Notes: a model not told the origin generated them from the letters alone. A DNA stretch of 64,000 nucleotides from an uncultured Flavobacteriales bacterium (GCA_946482515.1 CAMLRS010000013.1:1-64000); one strand, 5' to 3'. Positions 34,616 to 44,974 are shown, counted from the stretch's first letter. Numbers and translations are program-made.

Positions 34616-35188
34616 ATGAAACAAATAGCAGACCATTTTGAACAGGCCCTGGAAGTTTTGCTAAAATTTAACAACGAGGCGAACTTTCGACTGATCGAAC
34701 AGGCAGGAAACATTATGGCTGAAGCACTTGTGGAGAACAAGAAAATCATTTCCTGCGGGAATGGCGGCTCAATGTGTGATGCAATGCATTTCGCCGAAGA
34801 GCTTTCGGGCCGTTACCGGGAGAACCGTCGCGGACTGGCTGCTGTCAGTATTTCCGATCCTTCGCACCTTTCCTGCGTGGCAAACGATTACGGATATGAT
34901 CACGTTTTTGCGCGTTATGTTGAAGCGCTGGGCCAACCCGGCGATGTACTTTTGGGAATTTCCACTTCGGGTAATTCAAAAAACGTATTGCTGGCGATCG
35001 AAGCTGCACGTGAAAAAGGCATGAAAGTGATCGGACTGACCGGTAAAGACGGTGGAAAAATGGCTGGCCTCTGCGATGTTGAAATTCGCGCGCCCCATGC
35101 ACCTTATGCCGATCGCGCACAGGAAATCCACATCAAGGTGATTCACAGCCTGATCGATCACATCGAACACAAAGTGCTGGGCGCATGA
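34616..35188 (+). CDS. gmhA: SIS-domain phosphoheptose isomerase
   Basis: GmhA converts sedoheptulose 7-phosphate to D-glycero-D-manno-heptose 7-phosphate, the first step to the heptose of lipopolysaccharide. The 190-residue protein has [23 protein letters not shown] with the SIS phosphate-binding Ser, an [20 protein letters not shown] segment, the second SIS loop [11 protein letters not shown] and the C-terminal [15 protein letters not shown] with the conserved Gln and His. Its stop codon overlaps the start of the next gene. That neighbour may therefore act on the same cell-surface sugar pathway. Confidence 0.92.
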   Translation: MKQIADHFEQALEVLLKFNNEANFRLIEQAGNIMAEALVENKKIISCGNGGSMCDAMHFAEELSGRYRENRRGLAAVSISDPSHLSCVANDYGYDHVFARYVEALGQPGDVLLGISTSGNSKNVLLAIEAAREKGMKVIGLTGKDGGKMAGLCDVEIRAPHAPYADRAQEIHIKVIHSLIDHIEHKVLGA

Positions 35189-36966
35189 TGCACCTGAAAA
35201 ACCGGCCGACAAGCATCGTGATGGTGCTGGTATTGCTGGTTTACGGCTGGTTTTACAGCAAGGAGATCAGTGAAGCTGTTAGCGGAAAAGATACCTGCGT
35301 TTGCGCCTACGATGAATTCGGCTATTATATGTACCTGCCGCAATTCTTTCAGCACGGTAACCTGAACATGCAGCCGGAATGGGCGCAAAATCTGCAAAAC
35401 ACCTATTGCGACAGTATTTCGGCTTACCAGCTCCACCAGGTAGACAACGGCAACTTTCTGAATATTTACCACATGGGACAGGCGTTCGTCGAGCTGCCGG
35501 CCTATGCGGTGGCTGATTTGATTGCGGCTATTGGTGGCTATCCGCGCGATGGATTCAGCAAGCCTTACCAGATTGCATTTGCGGTGAATGCGTTGCTGTT
35601 TGTACTGATTGGCGCGTTTTTCTGTCGGAAGCTTTTGCGCTTATTCTTCGATGAGCGGATCTCGGCGGTGTTGCTGGTGTTGCTGTTCTTCGGCACGAAT
35701 TATTACATCACGGCCACACAGCTCGGACACATTCAGCACCATTACCTGTTTGCGATCATCGCGGCGATGGCGTATTGTTTACTCACAGCCTGGAAACAGC
35801 AAAACTATGCGGGCAAGCATTTTTATGCGGCGGTTGTGTTGTTTGGCTTGTGTACGGTCATTCGTCCGACGCACGTGCTGCTGGGCATTTTCCCATTCCT
35901 GTTGTTGTGGAAAGTATTTCCATCGCGACTACAATTCTGGTGGAAAATGTGTTTGTTTGGTCTTTCGGCTTTTTGCTGGAACATCCCGCAGCTGCTGTAC
36001 TGGAAAATCATAGGTGGTTCGTGGCTGATGCTGAATTTGCACGTCGAAGAGCTGATCATCATCGATCCGAGCTTATGGGATTTCCTCTTCAGCTTCCGGA
36101 AAGGCTGGTTGCTGTATACACCGTTGTTCCTGCTGCTGATTCCCGGATTCTGGTCGCTCCGCAAAACCGATCAGCGTTTGTTCTGGTCGCTGCTGGGAAC
36201 CACCGTTGTGTTCATCTGGATCTTTGCTTCCTGGGAATGCTGGTGGTATGCATCTTCGTTCGGATCGCGCGTAATGGTGGATTTGTATCCGTTGCTCATC
36301 CTGCCAATCGGATTCCTGTTGACGAAGATCTCGACGCGTAAACCCGTGTTATATATTGTTTCCATTTTTGCCGGTCTGACATTTCTGTTGAACGGTTTGC
36401 AAAGCTGGCAATTTCAGAAAGGCTGGTTGCACCACGAACGGATGAGCTATGATCACTACGCCTATATTTTCGGGCGAATGAACATTCCCGGTTACGACGA
36501 ACACCGTTTGCTGATCGATCGTTACGACACAACGTGGGTTTCAGCCGTCCAAACACGAAAAGATCCGCAGCAGCGGATTGCAAAAATCCCACTTTTTCAG
36601 TTGTGGAAACCAGTTACAGCTGTCCCAGGAAAAGACCTCGATCTGACGAAGTTCCGCCTGTTTGATCTGCTGAAAACCGACGAAACATTGATCGAAGTGG
36701 AGCTCGAATACAGTACTTCCGACAGCACGCAAAGCAGCATTCTCCGACTCGAAACGGTGAGCCGCTTTAACGCGTACCAATGGGAAAACGCAGAGCTTTC
36801 ACTAGGAAAAAAAGTGGGCGATCGGCACCAGCTCCGTATGCGCTTCAACCTGGTGGATATCCATCACCGGAACGACCAGCTGCAGGTGTATATCGACAAC
36901 GATCAACGGGCCGCGATCACCATTTACAGCATGAAATTAACCGGCTGGAGTCTTGTTCGGGAGTAA
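35185..36966 (+). CDS. Polytopic membrane protein, GT-C glycosyltransferase-like (paralog)
   Basis: This 593-residue protein has about ten membrane helices and a soluble C-terminal domain of about 130 residues. It is paralogous to 11764-13479, sharing [40 protein letters not shown] and HERMSYDHY in the same order. It overlaps gmhA by 4 bp (start ATG at 35185, or 35188 if the second Met is used). Coupling to a heptose gene supports a role in moving sugars onto a lipid or protein at the inner membrane. The reaction is inferred, not shown. Confidence 0.67.
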   Translation: MMHLKNRPTSIVMVLVLLVYGWFYSKEISEAVSGKDTCVCAYDEFGYYMYLPQFFQHGNLNMQPEWAQNLQNTYCDSISAYQLHQVDNGNFLNIYHMGQAFVELPAYAVADLIAAIGGYPRDGFSKPYQIAFAVNALLFVLIGAFFCRKLLRLFFDERISAVLLVLLFFGTNYYITATQLGHIQHHYLFAIIAAMAYCLLTAWKQQNYAGKHFYAAVVLFGLCTVIRPTHVLLGIFPFLLLWKVFPSRLQFWWKMCLFGLSAFCWNIPQLLYWKIIGGSWLMLNLHVEELIIIDPSLWDFLFSFRKGWLLYTPLFLLLIPGFWSLRKTDQRLFWSLLGTTVVFIWIFASWECWWYASSFGSRVMVDLYPLLILPIGFLLTKISTRKPVLYIVSIFAGLTFLLNGLQSWQFQKGWLHHERMSYDHYAYIFGRMNIPGYDEHRLLIDRYDTTWVSAVQTRKDPQQRIAKIPLFQLWKPVTAVPGKDLDLTKFRLFDLLKTDETLIEVELEYSTSDSTQSSILRLETVSRFNAYQWENAELSLGKKVGDRHQLRMRFNLVDIHHRNDQLQVYIDNDQRAAITIYSMKLTGWSLVRE

Positions 36967-36998
36967 TTGCTATTTTTAGGAAAACACACGCACTACAC

Positions 36999-37424
36999 AT
37001 GAGCTCACTGGCGCACTATTACGATTCGGGCGAACAATCCCGCAACAAAGGACATTTTTTAAACCTGGTGATGCTCGCTCGCGTCGACGGAACCGTTTCC
37101 TGGCAGGAAAACCAGCTCTTGCAGCGCGTTGCCCGGAAATTGTCGCTGACAGACGAACAGGTCGAAGAGATCTGTACGCATCCGAACGATTACCCCATGA
37201 TTCCGCCGGTAACGCGTGAAGAACGCTACGAACGTTTCATTCAGCTTATCCAGCTATTAGTTGCCGACGGACAATCCGATCGTCAGGAAGAAAAGCTGGT
37301 CAAACGATTGGGAGTGGCGCTGGGCTTTACACCTGAAAAGATCGACGAAAAGTTTCCGATTATCCTCGAACATTTGCGAAAAGGAATGACGCGGGATGAT
37401 GTGATTCGCGCAGTCATGAAATAA
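36999..37424 (+). CDS. TerB-like protein
   Basis: This 141-residue helical protein starts MSSLAHYYDSGEQSRNKG at 36999. Two helical units, NLVMLARVDGTVSWQENQLLQRVARKLSL and LIQLLVADGQSDRQEEKLVKRLGVALGF (quoted as patterns), carry the A.VDG....E and VADG....E repeat of the TerB/DjlA-like fold, whose acidic residues may bind metal. No signal peptide or membrane helix is seen. An earlier in-frame start lies inside the preceding gene and is rejected. It follows the membrane protein by 32 bp; a link is uncertain. Confidence 0.75.
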   Translation: MSSLAHYYDSGEQSRNKGHFLNLVMLARVDGTVSWQENQLLQRVARKLSLTDEQVEEICTHPNDYPMIPPVTREERYERFIQLIQLLVADGQSDRQEEKLVKRLGVALGFTPEKIDEKFPIILEHLRKGMTRDDVIRAVMK

Positions 37425-37427
37425 ATG

Positions 37428-37478
37428 CATAATTCAGAATTCAGAATGCACAATTATGCATTTTGAATTCTGCATTGA
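37428..37478. repeat. AATTCAGAATGC-type intergenic hairpin
   Basis: AATTCAGAATGCA pairs with TGCATTTTGAATT (one mismatch), with extra AATTCAG words at both ends. It lies between convergent genes and is the same repeat type as 25722-25770. It probably acts as a bidirectional terminator. Confidence 0.6.
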
Positions 37479-37481
37479 AGA

Positions 37482-38087
37482 TTAGCGTTTTTTACGCAGG
37501 TGATCTTCGACGCGCTTGGTGAGTACCTGGAAGAGCAGCTTGGCGTCTTTTTCATTCAGCTTGCGTCCGAGGCGAATGGTTTTTCCCCTGTAATCGAATT
37601 CGAGCCGTTCGCCGCCACGGATCCATGCCGAGCGTTCCCACACCGATTGGATGGAGTTTTCTTTCGGCATGCTCACGCGGATTTTTTCGATGTTCTCGAG
37701 GTAATATTCCTTCGCTTTTCCATAGCCGCGGGTGGAGTTTTTGATCGTTATGGCGATCTCGTCGATCTTGATCAGCTCTTTTCCCCATAGCAGCCAGGCA
37801 AACGAGCGCCCAACACGAATGAAGTAGTAGAGCCAGAATACCAGGAAGATGATAATGATAATCTGCGCCTGCTGAATGTCACCGGCAGATGGTTTTTTGT
37901 TGCCCTGACCCACTTCGAATGCGAAACCGGAAAGCCATGCCCAGATAATGGTACCGCCGATCACGGCCCACATACAGAACCAGGCACCCATCAGCGATTG
38001 CTGCCACCCGGCTTTTTCCGGTGAAATGACAAATGTTGTTTTGTTGTCTTTGTCAACGTAGCTGATGCGTTCGCCAATCCATTTCAT
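37482..38087 (-). CDS. Membrane protein with two helices and a PH-like domain
   Basis: I do not recognise the family. The 201-residue protein has an N-terminal soluble stretch, two membrane helices (WFCMWAVIGGTIIWAWLSGFAF and IIIIIFLVFWLYYFIRV, given as patterns) and a C-terminal domain of about 90 residues with a beta pattern and a basic end, like small PH-like (bPH) membrane proteins. The start at 38087 is only 5 bp from a TAATTTTG -7 match at 38092-38099 (minus strand), so the message may be leaderless or the motif chance. Confidence 0.68.
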   Translation of the reverse strand: MKWIGERISYVDKDNKTTFVISPEKAGWQQSLMGAWFCMWAVIGGTIIWAWLSGFAFEVGQGNKKPSAGDIQQAQIIIIIFLVFWLYYFIRVGRSFAWLLWGKELIKIDEIAITIKNSTRGYGKAKEYYLENIEKIRVSMPKENSIQSVWERSAWIRGGERLEFDYRGKTIRLGRKLNEKDAKLLFQVLTKRVEDHLRKKR

Positions 38088-38110
38088 GCGGCAAAATTAA
38101 GCAAATAAAA

Positions 38111-38135
38111 AAGGCACCCGTTGTCCGGATGCCTT
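38111..38135 (-). terminator. Intrinsic terminator
   Basis: AAGGCACCCG pairs with CGGATGCCTT (one mismatch) around a 5-nt loop, and an A-run on the left supplies the minus-strand U-tract. It ends the Omp28-like gene. Confidence 0.75.
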
Positions 38136-38157
38136 CATTGTTATGATTCGGGAACGA

Positions 38158-40194
38158 TTATTCGATCACGAGGCGTTTTTGTACCACTGCGTTATCGAGT
38201 ACAAGCTCGATGATGTACATACCTGAAACGTAGTTTGACGTATTCAGTGGAATGATAGAAGAACCGGTCATTGTTCCGTAGTCACGTGCAGCGATTTCTT
38301 TTCCGGAAAGATCCAGGATACGAACAGCTACGTTGCTTTCGGATTTCAGGTTCACTTCGATGTTTGCCAGATCGGTAGCCGGGTTCGGATACACGTTCAG
38401 CGAAGCATCCATCTGGCTCAGCTCGTTTACACCTGTAGGAACGTTTGTTCCAGGTACGTAACCGTTGCTGATCGCTTCATCGATTGTTGCTTTACCAGCG
38501 TTGTCGATTGTTCCGTTCGGAGCGATCAACAGACCGATGATGTGAATTTCGTTCTCATCCCAAGTTGCAGGAATGTAGATTCTTCCGGAGATCGTGTGTG
38601 TCTCACCAGCGTTTACTACCGGAGGGAATGAGCTCGCATAACCGCCAAAAGAAGGCTCGATTGCACGTGCAACGTGGTCGTAAACCATTTGTGCTGCCGG
38701 AACCGGGTTTGGCAATGATTCGTATCCACCCATTGGTCCTGCGGCATTATTTGCGTAGGCATTGGATTGCGACCAGCCGGAACCTGTTCCTGTTACACCG
38801 TCTTCAGTAAGAACGATTGCCAGTTTGTAGTTGTTGTTTGCTGCAACGTTGAACTGAGCAGAAACAGATACGTGAAGCTCACGCGTTACAGGATCCCAGA
38901 TGGCACCGTTGGTGATCATTGCTGTTGGAGCGATTACGAGACGATCGAGAAAAGGCTGTTCCATTTCGGAAGGATCAATGTCGCCACCGCGATCTACCAG
39001 TGCGCTTGGGTAACCAGGGATCAGTCCGCCGATAGCAGCATCGTATTCAGTTACGGTCATTGGGTCGCCGTTGTGTACAGCGATACCAGCCCAGTAGTGC
39101 TCGTATTTCTCTTCCATCATGTCCATAAAGACAGCACCACGTGGACACCACTGGCACCATGTTCCTGTTCCTTCTTCACCTACGACCATTTTACCCAAAG
39201 CCGGTGTAATCGGATCGACTGTGATCGAGCCTTCATCGTCTCCGGCATCGCCGTCAGGGTTGCTGCCGTTTACATTGCTTACGGTTGCAACCATGTCGTG
39301 GCTACCGCCAATCAGTGTAAGCGAACCGGTAAAATCAACCTCTGTCTCAGCCAGGGAAGCCAGCGTAAGACCTGTTACGCTTTCAGTGACGGTGTTACCG
39401 TTGTAGGTTACGTCCACATCAAACGAGTTGATAGCAGTTGTACCGAGGTTGCGCACTTTCACTTTTGGTGTTACGGCGTTTCCAACAATCTCGCCCTGGT
39501 CGAATGCTACGAGTGTAACACCGGCATTGACTGAAGGGAGTGTGTACGGAGTAATGGTGTATTGGAAGTCGTCGATGTAGTATTTGGCATCGTACGGTGC
39601 TGTTGCATCTACCGGGAAGATATCGATGGAAGCGATCTGGTTCTCCGGGTTGGAGAAGCTGCCAATGGATACGTCGTCGAGGAATACTTCCCAGTGATTG
39701 GTGTTGAAGTTGATGTCGAGACGGAAGTTGAACCAGGTGTCCTGTGTATAGGTTCCTGTAAAGTTCAATCCGGCCTGGTTAGCAATTTGCAGGTTGCCGT
39801 TGTCGTGGAAGTAACAGTCCATAGCCCATACCTGACCGATGGTGGCGTTGCGCTGCAAGTTGAAGTAACCGGCTTTTCCGGCGAGTACTTTGATGTTGAA
39901 TTCCATAGAGAACTGACCGGTGTTCAATACACCAAAGTTCTTCACGAGGTCTGTAGGACCACCGGTCTGAGCGGTAGTTGAGAGGAAGATGGAATTGCTG
40001 CCGCTAACTGCATCGGCATTGGATACGAGTACATCTTCGGCGCCGCCAACGGTACCGCTCCAGGTTGTCCAGGCGCCAGCGCTTTGCTGTGCCATCGGCT
40101 GACCTGCCGTGTAGGAGTCGAAATTATCGGAGAACGTTTGTGCGGACGCTGTGAACGCAGTAAAAGCCCCTACCGTAAGTAAGATTTTTTTCAT
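38158..40194 (-). CDS. Secreted Omp28-like protein with T9SS signal
   Basis: This 678-residue exported protein starts MKKILLTVGAFTAFTASAQ at 40194. The first about 200 residues look like a lectin/jelly-roll domain (FSDNFDSYTAGQPMA, YFNLQRNATIGQVWAMD). A CARDB-like Ig domain follows, then an Omp28-related thioredoxin-like domain with WCQWCPRGAVFMD. The end is a type A T9SS domain (VYPNPATDLANIEV to KRLVIE). The CxxC motif suggests a redox or structural disulfide. It is likely a cell-surface protein. The frame extending to 40305 is rejected because it would bury the signal peptide. Confidence 0.85.
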   Translation of the reverse strand: MKKILLTVGAFTAFTASAQTFSDNFDSYTAGQPMAQQSAGAWTTWSGTVGGAEDVLVSNADAVSGSNSIFLSTTAQTGGPTDLVKNFGVLNTGQFSMEFNIKVLAGKAGYFNLQRNATIGQVWAMDCYFHDNGNLQIANQAGLNFTGTYTQDTWFNFRLDINFNTNHWEVFLDDVSIGSFSNPENQIASIDIFPVDATAPYDAKYYIDDFQYTITPYTLPSVNAGVTLVAFDQGEIVGNAVTPKVKVRNLGTTAINSFDVDVTYNGNTVTESVTGLTLASLAETEVDFTGSLTLIGGSHDMVATVSNVNGSNPDGDAGDDEGSITVDPITPALGKMVVGEEGTGTWCQWCPRGAVFMDMMEEKYEHYWAGIAVHNGDPMTVTEYDAAIGGLIPGYPSALVDRGGDIDPSEMEQPFLDRLVIAPTAMITNGAIWDPVTRELHVSVSAQFNVAANNNYKLAIVLTEDGVTGTGSGWSQSNAYANNAAGPMGGYESLPNPVPAAQMVYDHVARAIEPSFGGYASSFPPVVNAGETHTISGRIYIPATWDENEIHIIGLLIAPNGTIDNAGKATIDEAISNGYVPGTNVPTGVNELSQMDASLNVYPNPATDLANIEVNLKSESNVAVRILDLSGKEIAARDYGTMTGSSIIPLNTSNYVSGMYIIELVLDNAVVQKRLVIE

Positions 40195-40247
40195 AGAGAG
40201 TAATTTAAAGATTGCTAAATATAACCCTATTGGTGCTGAAAAAGAAA

Positions 40248-40318
40248 CGGGATATTCGATTGTATCCCGTATTCTTGAAATCTTAAAGCAACAGCTGGTT
40301 AACATTTGTTAACCAGCT
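40248..40318. repeat. Two hairpins downstream of the M42 gene
   Basis: CGGGATA/TATCCCG (40248-40254 and 40263-40269) and a perfect 11-bp stem AGCTGGTTAAC/GTTAACCAGCT with a 4-nt loop (40293-40318). The second starts 14 bp past the M42 stop and may serve as its terminator, although its U-tract is weak on the minus strand. Confidence 0.6.
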
Positions 40319-40331
40319 CCTTAGTTTATTT

Positions 40332-41414
40332 TTAGTCGAAATAGCTGAACGAGCGTGTCGGCTTCAGTCGCTTCAGTGAATGATAGATCAGTGATATCGT
40401 ACCTTCCACGTCGTCTTTGTGACACATTTCAACGGTCGTGTGCATATAGCGCAGCGGCAGGGAAATGAGCGCCGACGGAACGCCATTGTTGGAGTAGGCG
40501 AACGCATCAGTATCGGTTCCTGTAGCCCGTGATGCGGCAGCGCGCTGGAAATCGATCTTTTCTTTTTCTGCCGTTTCGATGACGTAAGCCAGCAGCTTGT
40601 TGTGTACAGCCGGACCGTAAGTCAGAACGGGACCTTTTCCGGAAGCGAGATCGCCTTGTTCGATCTTGTTGATCATCGGCGTTTGTGTGTCATGGCAAAC
40701 GTCGGTTATGATGGCCAGATCGGGCTTGATACGGTTGGCGATCATTTCAGCGCCGCGCAGTCCGACTTCTTCCTGCACCGCGTTCACGATGTAAAGACTG
40801 TAAGGCAGCTTGACGTTGTTTTCTTTGAGCAAACGTGCTACTTCGGCGATCATGAATCCACCCATGCGGTTGTCGAGCGCGCGGCCTACGTAGCGGTTTT
40901 TGTTCATCACCATGAATTCGTCTTCGTAGGTGATCACACAGCCTACATGAACACCCAATGCTTCGACTTCTTCTTTCGTGGTACAGCCGAGGTCGAGGCA
41001 GATGTTTTTCAGCGTTGGCGCTTCCTCTTTTTCATGGCGTGTATGAATGGCCGGCCAGCCGAAAATCGCTTTCACGATGCCTTTGGATGTATGAATGTTT
41101 ACGCGTTTCGACGGAGCGATCTGGTGATCCGATCCACCGTTGCGGCGAACGTAGATGAAACCGTCTTTCGTGATGTAATGGACAAACCAGGAAATTTCAT
41201 CGGCATGTGCTTCGATCACGACGCGGAAAGGTGCATCCGGGTTGATGATCCCGACAGCCGTTCCGTAGGCATCGGTTTCGAACTTGTCTACATACGGACG
41301 CATGTAGTCCATCCATAGTTTTTGTCCTTCCGATTCAAAGCCCGTTGGGGATGCGTTGTTCAGGTAGGTTTGAAGAAATTTCTCAGATTGTTTGTTGATG
41401 ATTTTCTTGCTCAT
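40332..41414 (-). CDS. M42-family metallo-aminopeptidase
   Basis: This 360-residue cytosolic peptidase of the M42 (glutamyl aminopeptidase/TET) family forms large self-compartmentalised particles in other species. Metal and catalytic residues are visible: His and Asp in VIEAHADEISWFV, Asp in VGRALDNRMGG, the Glu pair in NAVQEEVGLRGA, Asp in IITDVCHDT and His in RYMHTTVEMCHKDD. It is complete. It starts 2 bp after the stop of the giant T9SS protein and is probably cotranscribed, though the two functions look unrelated. Confidence 0.92.
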   Translation of the reverse strand: MSKKIINKQSEKFLQTYLNNASPTGFESEGQKLWMDYMRPYVDKFETDAYGTAVGIINPDAPFRVVIEAHADEISWFVHYITKDGFIYVRRNGGSDHQIAPSKRVNIHTSKGIVKAIFGWPAIHTRHEKEEAPTLKNICLDLGCTTKEEVEALGVHVGCVITYEDEFMVMNKNRYVGRALDNRMGGFMIAEVARLLKENNVKLPYSLYIVNAVQEEVGLRGAEMIANRIKPDLAIITDVCHDTQTPMINKIEQGDLASGKGPVLTYGPAVHNKLLAYVIETAEKEKIDFQRAAASRATGTDTDAFAYSNNGVPSALISLPLRYMHTTVEMCHKDDVEGTISLIYHSLKRLKPTRSFSYFD

Positions 41415-41416
41415 GC

Positions 41417-44400
41417 TTAGCGGATTAACGTGATATTTCCCTTTATGATGTGTTCTTCACCGTCGACACATACTGCGCGAAGGTAATAATCATACACATC
41501 GGGATCAACCAGTTTTCCGCGAAAGGTTCCGTCCCAGCCGTTATTGCTGGATAATGTTTCAAAAATCAGCTCGCCCCAGCGATCGAAAACCCTGAATTCG
41601 ATTTCTGTAGCAATGGCGCTTCGGACAAACAATTGGTCGTTTTCACCATCGCCATTCGGTGAAAAGGCGTTTGGAACGAAGACAAAGCGCGCGTCGCAGG
41701 GCGTGAAGAGTACTTTAACCTCTACATCGGCGGTTTTCACGCAAATGCCATCGGTGATGGAAACGGTATAAACTGTTGTTTCTTCGACAGTGGCCTGTGT
41801 AACGCGGTTGTTCGGGGCGCTCAGTCCGGTTGTCGGCGACCATTGGTAGCTGTAGCCAGGTGGATTGGCCGTAAGCGTAGTTGTTCCGCCTGAAACAACG
41901 TTGGAAGGATCGGCAGTTGCCGTTACGGCGCCATCAATGTTTCCTACATAGATCAGCACCGAATCTTTGTCCAGGCAGCCGTTCGAGCCGCTGGCGGTTA
42001 CGATTACCCACGTGTTTTCCGTCGGAGCTGCATTTACCTGGTTGTCCTGCGCGGTAGGCGTGAGGATCTCCATCGGTTCCCAGATGTAATCGAACGTAAT
42101 GCCAGGAACATCAATGTCCGCTGTGATCAACGATGATTCGCCCAGGCAAATGGAATCGTTGCCGGTTATGACGAGCGATCCGCCGATGAAATACACCGTG
42201 ACGCTGTCGATATGGCTGCAGGCAGCATTGGAAATACGAATGTAGTAGGTTGTTGTGCCGGTTGGCGTAATGGTGAGTGTGGAATCTGCCACAGATGCGT
42301 TGAGCGTATCAGTGAAATCGTTGTTGCTCGACCAGACAAAACTATCGGAGCTGCCATCGCTGTCGGCCGTGAAGGTCAATTCCATCGGCGAGCAGAGAAT
42401 GGTGTCGTTGGAAACGCTCAGGTGCAATTCGGGTAAAACGGTGATGACGATTTCCGCCGTATCGGTAAGCAAACACACACTGTCGGTTACATAGAGGTAC
42501 ACGTTGTAAGTTCCCGGATCGGTATACGTAACGGTCGGATTGAAGATCTCGGAAGTCGAATCACCGTTACCGAAATCCCAGAGGTAGCTGTCGGAAGCCG
42601 AACTGTTGTTGTCGAAGGTTACCACGAAATCTTCGCAGCCCAGCACGTCGTCTGTTTCGAACTCAGCTTTCGGGATGAGCTCGAAATCGAATTTAAAGAT
42701 GAGGTTATTGCAATTGTCGCTCAGGTTTTCGCTCGACCACGCACCAGGTGAAGTAGGGAAGTCGCTTTCGCCGCCGCAGCCGCCGCAAACGGATTGGTAG
42801 ATCACACCGTTTTTATCAAATCGCGATGTGCCGCCGTCAACATGCTCGCCCGCTAAGTTGCCACCCAGATAGGAGCCGTAAAGCAGGCCATCGAAATCAC
42901 GATCTATCACGGCCAGGTAGAAATCAAATCCGTTGGGAGATGAAGACTGAAAAGCATTGGAAGTAACCGGCATGCCGCTGAGCGGAGTAGATTGCAAAAT
43001 GTTGGCACCCCAGCCGGAGATGTACATATTGCCGCAGATGTCGACCAGGAAAGCGGAAGGCGAAATGTTGATCGTACCATTGCCGTTTCCTATGATCGTC
43101 GAATTCTGTACGCCTGTCAGATCGGGTGTCAGCTTCATAACGAACTGACAGCTGTTTGCATTACCGGTGGCATTGATGATGGGGAACGTTCCGCCCATCG
43201 ATTGCCCGTAGAGGAAAATGTTGTTTGCACGATCAATTTCTGCAAAAAACGCCTGATCGTAAAATGCTGTGCCAATGTAAGACGTGCGCACCAGCGTCTG
43301 TCCGTTCGGTGTGAGCTTGCCCACAAAACCGTCGGCTTTTCCGCCCTGGTAGGATGATTGCCACGCGCCGGCCGTTCCCGGAAGGTTATTACTGCTGGTT
43401 CCGCCGGAAAACACGATGTTAAAAGACGAATCGATCTTCACGGAATAGCAGGCGTCGTTGTTGGAGCCGCCGAAATAGCTCGACCATTGCAGGGCCGAAA
43501 GATCAGAGTTGAGCTTAAAGATCACGCCGTCCTGCTGACCGCCGATAGTTGGTTGGAATGCATTCAGCACCGGAAAATTCGTCGAGCGCGAGCAGGAAGC
43601 GATGATACAGTTGCCGAGCGAATCGATCATGATCTCGCCGCGGAACTGGTCACCGTAGTTGGTAGTAAGCGAATCGTAGGCCGCCGGGCTGCCGTAATTG
43701 CCGGATGTAACTTTGTAGTTTGCGCCGTCGTTCAGTGAGCCGCCCACGTAGGTTGAGCCCAACAGGTTGTGTCCGTTGGCGCTGAATTTGGCCACGTAAA
43801 TATCCGTTCCGGTCGTTCCGAAATTGGTGCCGTTCGACAAGACGTTCAAAGGTGTGCCGCCACCGTGCGCAGGCTGGAAACCATTCACAATCGGGAAATC
43901 GGTGCTGGAGGTAACGCCGTAGATGTAGACATTGTTCTGCCGGTCGCAGATCAGACTGTGCGATGTTTCCGTGCCCTGTGTATTATCGCCGCCGCCGAGG
44001 AAAGTGGTCCAGATCATCGAGGTGCCATCGGGTGAATAGCGCGAAATGAACGCATCCGTTGTCACGCTGTTCACCACATTTTCCACCGTAAAATTCGAAG
44101 TAACGTCGTAGCCCAGCGGGTCGGGAGTCGGGTAGGCGTTGCCGTAGATCGTTCCGGCCGAAAAAGCGCTGGCATCGTACCCGTAAGTGGCTGTCATACC
44201 GAAATTATCGGTCGGTGAGCCACAATACGTAGCGAACACGAGAATCGGGTCGATGATCAGAATGGCGTCCGGGTTGTATTTTCCCAGAATGAACGAAACA
44301 CGGTCGCCATCGAGCCTGAAGGAACATTTCACATCAGTGATTTTTCCGTTCGAGAGTTGATACGCTACCGGTGCTTTTTCAATGAAATCGCCCAAAGCAG

Positions 44401-44974
44401 TCGAAACGATGAGGTTGCCCTTGTCATCGATTTTCATGCCTTTTACGCCTTTGTATTGAATGGTGATCGCGTCGGGATTACTGCCCGGACGGCACCACAG
44501 CTCGTATTTGAAACGGGAGTTGTCGTCGAAGACTTTCAGGTCTACGTTCGGGTAAAAATCCGCCATGGTGACTTCTCCGTAGCCAAAAACATCGCTGGCC
44601 CAATGGGTGCTATCGTTGCCGATGAAGTAATTGTAATAATGCTTCGTAGAAGCGTTTTTTTCAATCCGCGAAACTTGTGATGAGCCCAGAAAATGAGCTG
44701 CTACAACGGTCGAATTATAGGTAGAAGCGTCTACGCCTGCATCCGGATTGGTGTGCGCTTTCTTCAAAGCTGAATAGTCGCGGATGTCGTAGAGAAAGCC
44801 GTGTTGCTGCAGCCAGATGGTGTGTTGTTGCGACCGCGACTGGAACAAGACCTGTTGGGGCCATTGTCCTTTGTTCTCAATCAGCGCGTGAAAGAGCGAG
44901 TGACGGTGTTCCATTTCCTGCGCAGCAAGTTGAAACACACTGAAAAACAAGAATACGGCCAGCAGCGTTCTCAT
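41417..44974 (-). CDS. Giant secreted PKD/beta-propeller protein with type B T9SS signal
   Basis: This 1185-residue surface protein starts with a signal peptide (MRTLLAVFLFFSVF). The N-terminal third matches the region found before SBBP beta-propeller repeats, with ENKGQWPQQVLFQS and FYPNVDLKVF segments, then repeated SSYFGGSNNDACYSV-like units. A PKD domain follows (SYLWDFGNGDSTSEIF and TYTDPGTYNVYLYVTD), then Ig-like domains. The end is a type B (CHU-type) T9SS domain: NAFSPNGDGENDQLFV, FRVFDRWGELIFE and GWDGTFRGK, which directs secretion and surface display. Function is probably adhesion or gliding-related, without direct proof. Confidence 0.9.
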   Translation of the reverse strand: MRTLLAVFLFFSVFQLAAQEMEHRHSLFHALIENKGQWPQQVLFQSRSQQHTIWLQQHGFLYDIRDYSALKKAHTNPDAGVDASTYNSTVVAAHFLGSSQVSRIEKNASTKHYYNYFIGNDSTHWASDVFGYGEVTMADFYPNVDLKVFDDNSRFKYELWCRPGSNPDAITIQYKGVKGMKIDDKGNLIVSTALGDFIEKAPVAYQLSNGKITDVKCSFRLDGDRVSFILGKYNPDAILIIDPILVFATYCGSPTDNFGMTATYGYDASAFSAGTIYGNAYPTPDPLGYDVTSNFTVENVVNSVTTDAFISRYSPDGTSMIWTTFLGGGDNTQGTETSHSLICDRQNNVYIYGVTSSTDFPIVNGFQPAHGGGTPLNVLSNGTNFGTTGTDIYVAKFSANGHNLLGSTYVGGSLNDGANYKVTSGNYGSPAAYDSLTTNYGDQFRGEIMIDSLGNCIIASCSRSTNFPVLNAFQPTIGGQQDGVIFKLNSDLSALQWSSYFGGSNNDACYSVKIDSSFNIVFSGGTSSNNLPGTAGAWQSSYQGGKADGFVGKLTPNGQTLVRTSYIGTAFYDQAFFAEIDRANNIFLYGQSMGGTFPIINATGNANSCQFVMKLTPDLTGVQNSTIIGNGNGTINISPSAFLVDICGNMYISGWGANILQSTPLSGMPVTSNAFQSSSPNGFDFYLAVIDRDFDGLLYGSYLGGNLAGEHVDGGTSRFDKNGVIYQSVCGGCGGESDFPTSPGAWSSENLSDNCNNLIFKFDFELIPKAEFETDDVLGCEDFVVTFDNNSSASDSYLWDFGNGDSTSEIFNPTVTYTDPGTYNVYLYVTDSVCLLTDTAEIVITVLPELHLSVSNDTILCSPMELTFTADSDGSSDSFVWSSNNDFTDTLNASVADSTLTITPTGTTTYYIRISNAACSHIDSVTVYFIGGSLVITGNDSICLGESSLITADIDVPGITFDYIWEPMEILTPTAQDNQVNAAPTENTWVIVTASGSNGCLDKDSVLIYVGNIDGAVTATADPSNVVSGGTTTLTANPPGYSYQWSPTTGLSAPNNRVTQATVEETTVYTVSITDGICVKTADVEVKVLFTPCDARFVFVPNAFSPNGDGENDQLFVRSAIATEIEFRVFDRWGELIFETLSSNNGWDGTFRGKLVDPDVYDYYLRAVCVDGEEHIIKGNITLIR

